Part shown: positions 35,024-40,488 of the stretch, piece by piece
How the letters are laid out: every line of letters starts with the position of its first letter
Position numbering within the stretch: position 1 is the first letter of the stretch
NCBI GenBank assembly: GCA_002358855.1
Contig: DEPQ01000011.1
Coordinates: 28,563 to 69,050 of the forward strand
Source of the DNA: Bacteroidales bacterium UBA3388
Lineage (GTDB): Bacteria; Bacteroidota; Bacteroidia; Bacteroidales; P3
DNA length: 40,488 nt
Direction: 5' to 3'
Translations under genes and position numbers: made by a program
Notes under the pieces: model-generated
The model's input: the letters and a program-made list of their open reading frames with translations, nothing else
What the model was told of the DNA's origin: nothing
The model's database searches: none

Positions 35024-35091
35024 CTTTGTTTTAGAAAATTATTTCTTTGAATTAGCAAATTTTTTCTTTGTTTTATTTTTTTATTTCTTTG
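35024..35091. repeat. CTTTG motifs at exact 21-bp spacing
   Basis: CTTTG occurs at 35024, 35045, 35066 and 35087, each 21 bp from the last. The units alternate TTTCTTTGTTTTA and TTTCTTTGAATTA. The region lies between the divergent rsfS and TPR genes and holds no gene. Confidence 0.75.
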
Positions 35092-35214
35092 AATTATTTT
35101 ACCCGTTGAATCATTTATACACTTTTTTCAACATTTCAACGTTAAAAAAAAAAGAATACTAATTATTATATGTTATTTTTTTGTAGTAATTTAGTTGCTT
35201 AAAATAATAATGAA

Positions 35215-38200
35215 ATGAGAAAGAATATTAAAACGCTGATTGCCTTAACGAATTTATTTTTAATACCTTTTATTCTACCTGCCCAAAAAACAGAGATAAA
35301 GAAAACAGATGATTTAAAGCAGGCTTTTGAAAATTATAATAGTAAAAACTATTCTTTGAGTTTTGAACAATTCTCCGATTATATTGAAAAGAACAAAGCA
35401 AACAATACTTTATCATTAGAAGAGGCTTATTTCTTTCAAGCTTCTTGTGCTTACGAGATGATGAACAACGATACGGATAAACTTCTGTTAGATTTCATCA
35501 ATTCTTTCCAAGAAAGCCATCGCATAAACGATGCAAAATTTCTCTTAGCCAATCATTACGTGCGTAATCAACAGTTTGACAAAGCAGAAACAGTGTATTC
35601 GCAAATTGATACAAAGACTTTGCCTCAAAATACAAAGTATGAGTATTATTACAAAAGAGGACACTGTCAGTTTATGCAGAAAGATTATGATAATGCAAAG
35701 ACTTGTTTTATGAATGTAAAAGATGCGAGAAGTAAGTATGCGGTTGCTGCAACTTATTTCTACGGTCATATTCTTTATGAAGAACATGATTACAATAAGG
35801 CTTTGAAAGAATTTCTTTCTTTGAAAAACGAGAAAAATTTTGGAAAGATTGTACCTTATTATATAGCACAAATATACTACAAAGAGAAGAAATATGAGGA
35901 TTTAATAAAGATTGCCTCTGAACTTTCAAATAGTTCAAAATCAAAAAATAGTTCTGAATTAAACAAAATGCTCGGTGATGCCTACTATAAACTCGGTCGT
36001 TATAGCGAAGCAATCCCTTACCTTGAAAAATCAGTACAAGAACCAAATGTTGCAACCTCTCAAGATTACTATCTTTTAGGATTTACACTTTTAGAAGAAA
36101 AACAATACGACAGAGCAAAGACTTACTTAGAGAAAGCAGGAAATAATAACGATTCTCTTTCACAAAATGCACTTTATCATTTAGGAATTTGCTATCTTCA
36201 ACTCAATGACAAAATTTCTGCAAAGTCTATGTTTAAGGAATCTTACAAATATGACTTTGATATGAATATTAAAGAAAAAGCATTACTCAATTACGCAAAA
36301 CTCTCTTACGAAACAAACTCTGCTTTTAACGAATCTATCAAAGCCTTTCAGACTTACATTGAATTATTCCCAAAATCAAAAAACACTAATGAGGCTAAAG
36401 AATACCTTGCACAGCTTTACGGAAATACACAAAACTATCGCGATGCGATTGAAATGATTGAGCAAATGACAGAAAGGAATAAAATTATCAATCAAGCCTA
36501 TCAAAAAATTTGTTTAAACAGAGCAATAGAGTGTTTCAACGAAAACAAACTTGATGAAGCGATAATTTATCTTGACAAGTCGTTATCGCAATCTCATTCA
36601 AACGAAATCACAGCTATTGCTTACTATTTGAAAGGCGAGTCTTACTATCAAATGGAGAATTATTCGCTTTCAATAAACAATTTAGAAAAATTCTTTTCTA
36701 CCCCAGGCTCTCAAAGTAGCATATACTACAATCAAGCAAACTATACAATGGGATATGATCTTTTTAAACAAAAAAAATATAGCCAAGCAAAAGAATACTT
36801 CAAGAAATGTGAGACTCTCAAAAACGAAACAATGAAAATTGATGCGAAATGTAGATATGCCGATTGTCTATATATGAATAAAGATTTCCAAAATGCAATT
36901 AAAGAATACGACTATGTTATTTCTAAAAATAAATTAGACGCTGACTATGCAAGTTATCAAAAAGGAATGGCATACGGAGCGTTAGGAAATTACGATAGAA
37001 AGATTAGCATTTTAGAATCAGCCTTATCTCAATTCCCAAAAAGCAATTATGTTGCAAGTATTAAGTATGAATTAGCAAACTCTTATCTTACACTTGACCT
37101 ATATCCTAAATCGCTTGAATTATACACCGAAATCACAAAAAATTATCCTCAATCAATACACGCAATTGACTCATACGCAAAAATAGGTATGATTTACTAC
37201 AATATGGGTAAAGAAAAAGACGCCTTAACTTATTTGAAAAAAGTTGTAGAAACCTACCCGGGCACCGAAGAAGCAAAATCTGCATTAAACAACATTAAGA
37301 CTATTTACATTGAATCAAACAATGTAGATGAGTTTATTGCATATACAAAAAAGATTCCAGAGGCTGAAATAACCCAAAGCGAACAAGACTCAATCAGTTT
37401 CCAAGCAATAGAAAATCAATATATGAATGGAGATTGTCAAAGAGCAATTAGCGGATTCCAAAACTATATTTCAAAATATCCAGATGGTGCTTTCTATGTT
37501 GTAGCCAATTATTATATGGCAGATTGCTTGATAAAAAATTCTCAAAAGCAAGAAGCACTACAAGCATACGAAAACATTATTCGCAAACCTAAAAACGCAT
37601 TCACAGAAAAAGCCATTTTAAAAGCAGCAAATCTAAACTTTGAAAACAAAAACTACGAAACAGCACTTACAGAATATTGTTTACTTGAACAAACCGCAGA
37701 AATAAGCAATCATAAACTTCAAGCACTTTTAGGAGCAATGGAATGTTATTATTTATTGAATAAATTTGATTCTACAATCATTGCTTCAAACAAAATTCTC
37801 GCTCTTGAAAAAGCAGATGAGAACGTTTCAGAAAAAGCATCTTACTATTTAGCAAAATCTCTCTTAAAAAATGGCAATTCAGGTCAAGCAATAGAAGAAT
37901 TTAAGAAACTTACAAATGCAAAAAACACTGAATACGCATCAGAAGCGCAATACACGCTTGCAGAAATCCAATATAACAATGGACAATTAGACGAAGCAGA
38001 AAAAATCATCTTAGAAATCACAAGTAATCCAAGTAGTGAATTTTGGTTAGCCAAAGCTTTCATTCTTTGGGCAGACATTTTCAAAGAGCGAGGCAATAAG
38101 ATACAAGCAAAACAGACTCTTCAAAGTATCATAGACAATTATGAAGGCGACCAAAGCATTATAAACGAAGCACAAAACAAACTTAACGAAATAAATAACA

Positions 38201-38286
38201 AACAATCACAAGAACAAAAACTACAAGAACAAAAACTACAAGAACAAAAAGAAGCAGTAGATGAAATAATAATAGAAAACAAATAA
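35215..38286 (+). CDS. Exported giant tetratricopeptide-repeat protein
   Basis: This 1023-residue protein has an N-terminal signal peptide (MRKNIKTLIAL, hydrophobic, ILPAQ) and then TPR-type helix pairs along almost its whole length. Examples are KMLGDAYYKLGRYSEAIPYL, YYLLGFTLLEEKQYDRAKTY, IGMIYYNMGKEKDALTYL and LAEIQYNNGQLDEAEKII. It should be periplasmic or attached to the outer membrane and act as a scaffold for protein contacts. The C-terminus is a low-complexity tail with a 15-bp DNA repeat coding LQEQK (near 38210-38252). The next gene, a predicted outer-membrane barrel, starts 3 bp after the stop codon, so the two probably form a complex. I do not recognise a named function. Confidence 0.9.
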   Translation: MRKNIKTLIALTNLFLIPFILPAQKTEIKKTDDLKQAFENYNSKNYSLSFEQFSDYIEKNKANNTLSLEEAYFFQASCAYEMMNNDTDKLLLDFINSFQESHRINDAKFLLANHYVRNQQFDKAETVYSQIDTKTLPQNTKYEYYYKRGHCQFMQKDYDNAKTCFMNVKDARSKYAVAATYFYGHILYEEHDYNKALKEFLSLKNEKNFGKIVPYYIAQIYYKEKKYEDLIKIASELSNSSKSKNSSELNKMLGDAYYKLGRYSEAIPYLEKSVQEPNVATSQDYYLLGFTLLEEKQYDRAKTYLEKAGNNNDSLSQNALYHLGICYLQLNDKISAKSMFKESYKYDFDMNIKEKALLNYAKLSYETNSAFNESIKAFQTYIELFPKSKNTNEAKEYLAQLYGNTQNYRDAIEMIEQMTERNKIINQAYQKICLNRAIECFNENKLDEAIIYLDKSLSQSHSNEITAIAYYLKGESYYQMENYSLSINNLEKFFSTPGSQSSIYYNQANYTMGYDLFKQKKYSQAKEYFKKCETLKNETMKIDAKCRYADCLYMNKDFQNAIKEYDYVISKNKLDADYASYQKGMAYGALGNYDRKISILESALSQFPKSNYVASIKYELANSYLTLDLYPKSLELYTEITKNYPQSIHAIDSYAKIGMIYYNMGKEKDALTYLKKVVETYPGTEEAKSALNNIKTIYIESNNVDEFIAYTKKIPEAEITQSEQDSISFQAIENQYMNGDCQRAISGFQNYISKYPDGAFYVVANYYMADCLIKNSQKQEALQAYENIIRKPKNAFTEKAILKAANLNFENKNYETALTEYCLLEQTAEISNHKLQALLGAMECYYLLNKFDSTIIASNKILALEKADENVSEKASYYLAKSLLKNGNSGQAIEEFKKLTNAKNTEYASEAQYTLAEIQYNNGQLDEAEKIILEITSNPSSEFWLAKAFILWADIFKERGNKIQAKQTLQSIIDNYEGDQSIINEAQNKLNEINNKQSQEQKLQEQKLQEQKEAVDEIIIENK

Positions 38287-38289
38287 AGT

Positions 38290-39978
38290 ATGAAAAAATA
38301 TATTCTAACATTATTCGTAGCGTTAAGCATAAGTCATTTATCATTTTCGCAAGAAAACACTGAGAGTGTTTACAATGAGGATATTATAGTAAGGACAATT
38401 TTTGACCCAGTAGTAAATGAGGCATACAAAATCAACGATAAGCCTCAAACCTACGAAACAAAATTTGAGATACCTCCATTTCAGTACGAAAAAACAACAA
38501 AACAATTTCCTACAACAATGGTTTTTGAACAAATAAAACCTGCAAAAGTGAAAGGAGAACCCTTAGCAAAACTCTACAACTCTCACATAAAAGCAGGAAT
38601 TGGTACTTACTTTACATCTCTTTTAGATTTATCTTACACACAAACTCGTTCAAAGAATTTTATCTACTCAACACACTATCGTCATAATTCTTCATTAGGA
38701 CAAATCAAAGACTACGGAAATTCAACCTTTGCAAACAACGATTTAACCTTTTATGCAAAAAAAATATGGAAGAATTTCTTTTTAGATGCTGGCCTAACAT
38801 ACAATCATCAACGTCAATATTTTTACGGATTCCTTGATAGCATGGATATAGACAAAAAAACATATATTGCTCCCTATCATAACGTAGGCGGATTCGTTAA
38901 ATACCAAAGCATATACAGAGAAAACTCCTCATTACACAACTCTTTAGATTTTGCAATCAATCACACATTCAACAAATGGGGTAGAAAAGAAACACATCTT
39001 GCTGTTTCTGGTGACTTACACAAAAACTTCATATTCTTAGATAGCGACAAACAAAACATAGGCTTAAACATAAACTATAATCACTCCTTTGGAGGATACG
39101 ATCCAAAAGACTTAGCATTATTCTATAATGAAATGCTTCCTCTATCATTTGACAATAACATTGGAAACCTTACAATAAAGCCCTATGCTAATCTTAATAT
39201 AAAAGATTTCAAACTAAACGTAGCACTTGACTTTGTTCCAACCTTTGGCGATAGAAAAGAATTTCAAATATTACCCTCAGCCGTTGTAGAAATCCCAACA
39301 CTTGCCAACCTCATCAAAATAAAAGCAGGAATAGTAAGCAACTTTGATTTCCCTACTCTTAATCATCTAAGAATAGAAAACCCTTATCTTTCACCTCTTG
39401 TAAAAATAGAAAGCAACAATCAAATGGATATTTTTGCAAAAGTTTACTTCATAACAAAAAGCAACATACTTATTTCCCTAAAAGGAGGTTACAAAATGGG
39501 AAATAACGACTATTTCTACACCCTTGATAAAAACGCAGGATTAAACAATATGTTTACATTAGTATATGATAACACAAAAACAACATACGCACAACTTGAC
39601 TTAGCATATCAAATAGACAAAAAGATAGATTTAAGTCTAAATCTATTGTATCAAAACATAAAAACAACAGACCTTGAATTTGCTTGGTACAAACCAGCCT
39701 TTAAAGCAAATTTATTGTTTAGATACAACGCAAACGATAAGTTTAGCATTAGTTTTGTACCAAGTTTCCAAAGCAAAGTAAAGTGTTTGAATCCTGAGGG
39801 TGAGGTTGAAGAATTAAAAAGCAAGATTGACATAAACCTTGCAGCAAATTACAACTACAACACAAAACTTTCATTCTTTATTGAATTGAATAATATTGCT
39901 TATCAACGCTATTTCAACTACTACAACTATCCTTCTCAACGTATAGTCTTAATGGCAGGAGCAAAATACGCTTTCTAA
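38290..39978 (+). CDS. Predicted outer-membrane beta-barrel protein
   Basis: This 562-residue protein starts with a signal peptide (MKKYILTLFVALSISHLSFS). An extended N-terminal part follows (IIVRTIFDPVVNEAYKIND), and from about residue 95 a series of alternating polar/hydrophobic strands with many aromatic residues (IKAGIGTYFTSLLDLSYTQT; FFLDAGLTYNHQRQYFYGF; LDLAYQIDKKIDLSLNLLYQ). It ends GAKYAF; a final Phe is the usual recognition signal for barrel assembly in the outer membrane. The barrel could have 16 or more strands, by eye. It is the second gene of an operon with the giant TPR protein. Transport or assembly partner roles are both possible. Confidence 0.85.
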   Translation: MKKYILTLFVALSISHLSFSQENTESVYNEDIIVRTIFDPVVNEAYKINDKPQTYETKFEIPPFQYEKTTKQFPTTMVFEQIKPAKVKGEPLAKLYNSHIKAGIGTYFTSLLDLSYTQTRSKNFIYSTHYRHNSSLGQIKDYGNSTFANNDLTFYAKKIWKNFFLDAGLTYNHQRQYFYGFLDSMDIDKKTYIAPYHNVGGFVKYQSIYRENSSLHNSLDFAINHTFNKWGRKETHLAVSGDLHKNFIFLDSDKQNIGLNINYNHSFGGYDPKDLALFYNEMLPLSFDNNIGNLTIKPYANLNIKDFKLNVALDFVPTFGDRKEFQILPSAVVEIPTLANLIKIKAGIVSNFDFPTLNHLRIENPYLSPLVKIESNNQMDIFAKVYFITKSNILISLKGGYKMGNNDYFYTLDKNAGLNNMFTLVYDNTKTTYAQLDLAYQIDKKIDLSLNLLYQNIKTTDLEFAWYKPAFKANLLFRYNANDKFSISFVPSFQSKVKCLNPEGEVEELKSKIDINLAANYNYNTKLSFFIELNNIAYQRYFNYYNYPSQRIVLMAGAKYAF

Positions 39979-40029
39979 AAAAATGATAGAGAAGCTTTCT
40001 TTCCATCAAGCTTGGCAACTTGAAAAATC

Positions 40030-40065
40030 ATGCACGGAAAACCTCAACTATTCCGTGCATTTTTT
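40030..40065 (+). terminator. Intrinsic terminator of the TPR-barrel operon
   Basis: ATGCACGGAA (40030-40039) and TTCCGTGCAT (40051-40060) form a perfect 10-bp stem with an 11-nt loop and are followed by a T-run. It lies 52 bp past the barrel stop codon. Confidence 0.9.
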
Positions 40066-40488
40066 ATCTGATTTATTAGAAAATTTTGACAAAATAGAGA
40101 ATCACTCTGCAAGAGTTGATTTTCTTTGCACAAGACCTGCAAATCAACGCCTCCCCTGCTAAATTACAAATTATAAAGCGAATAAAGAAAGCGTTAAGAA
40201 AATAAAGTGATTAAAGAGATTGTGTTTGTGTTTTTTTGCTCCTTAGAATAGGCAAAATAAGAAAGGGTATATAAATCAGATTCACCACGATTTTTCGGAT
40301 GTAAACAAAATTTCTATAAATTTAACGCCGAATGCGTGCGATATTTTCAAGTCTAAATTTTCTGACTGCAAATATTGAAATTATAAGCCTTTAATTAAAA
40401 ATCAGTAAATCAAAGACTTAACTTTTTAAAGCCCAATTTTTGCCAAAAAAGTCTTTGATTTTTGCGATTTTTTCGCTGTTTTTTTCAA
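40066..40488. other. Intergenic tail with no clear gene
   Basis: I see no convincing gene or RNA in this AT-rich end. A 13-bp inverted repeat (40407-40419 with 40449-40461, 29-nt loop) followed by T residues resembles a loose terminator. A small GCGA/TCGC hairpin follows at the edge. Confidence 0.4.

Noticed and set aside
39983..40162. A 59-codon open frame starting 4 bp after the barrel stop codon
   Set aside because: The operon terminator hairpin at 40030-40065 lies inside it, the product resembles nothing I know, and a frame of this length is expected by chance.

Overview
The window looks like a chromosomal segment of a low-GC member of the Bacteroidota, most likely Bacteroidales. The evidence is: very large secreted proteins ending in type IX secretion system (T9SS) sorting domains, of both type A and type B; a DUF4301 protein; the gene order rsfS-ftsH-LUD-cdsA-psd; and repeated matches to the Bacteroidota promoter (TTTG at -33, about 19-20 bp spacer, TAnnTTTG at -7). 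I see no tRNA, rRNA, transposase, integrase or CRISPR array.

Layout. 1-9283 (minus): two paralogous T9SS-type adhesins, the first cut by the window edge. 9369-13798 (minus): a secreted M23/LysM peptidase, a DUF4301 protein and glmS. 13882-14232 (plus): a small NifX/NifB-family protein, divergent from glmS. 14299-19587 (minus): a 1762-residue protein of about 26-28 tandem units with a type B sorting domain. 19654-20934 (minus): an AlkD-like DNA glycosylase and a ferritin. 21034-22323 (plus): folC. 22417-23898 (minus): an O-antigen ligase/polymerase-like membrane protein. 23996-25965 (plus): carbamate kinase and ornithine carbamoyltransferase. 25966-26578: a gene-free stretch with a 21-bp periodic array, a good promoter and a structured RNA. 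26579-29523 (plus): a compact three-gene Zorya-like anti-phage system (ZorA-like motor, ZorB-like OmpA/MotB protein, HNH nuclease). 29524-29795: a block of hairpins flanked by direct repeats. 29796-34944 (minus): an operon of rsfS, ftsH, a LUD-domain gene, cdsA, psd and an RluA-type pseudouridine synthase. 35215-39978 (plus): a two-gene operon of a giant TPR protein and a predicted outer-membrane barrel.

How it fits together. Most of the window is envelope biology: secreted adhesins, cell-wall hydrolysis, amino-sugar supply, phospholipid synthesis, surface glycan ligation or polymerisation, and membrane protein quality control. The accessory part is the Zorya-like operon lodged between argF/arcB and the rsfS-ftsH cluster. 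Its only clear promoter lies about 290 bp upstream of zorA. Between the two is a rod-like RNA that ends in a weak terminator, and the terminator's 5' arm can alternatively pair upstream. Other promoters in the window give leaders of about 15-35 nt, so this long leader stands out.

A second theme is non-coding. At least five intergenic regions carry short motifs (CTTTG/CAAAG) repeated at exactly 21 bp. Two further intergenic regions carry 15-bp dyads repeated every 21-22 bp. This is two helical turns, so it suggests either phased bending or protein arrays on one DNA face. I do not know a described element that matches it.
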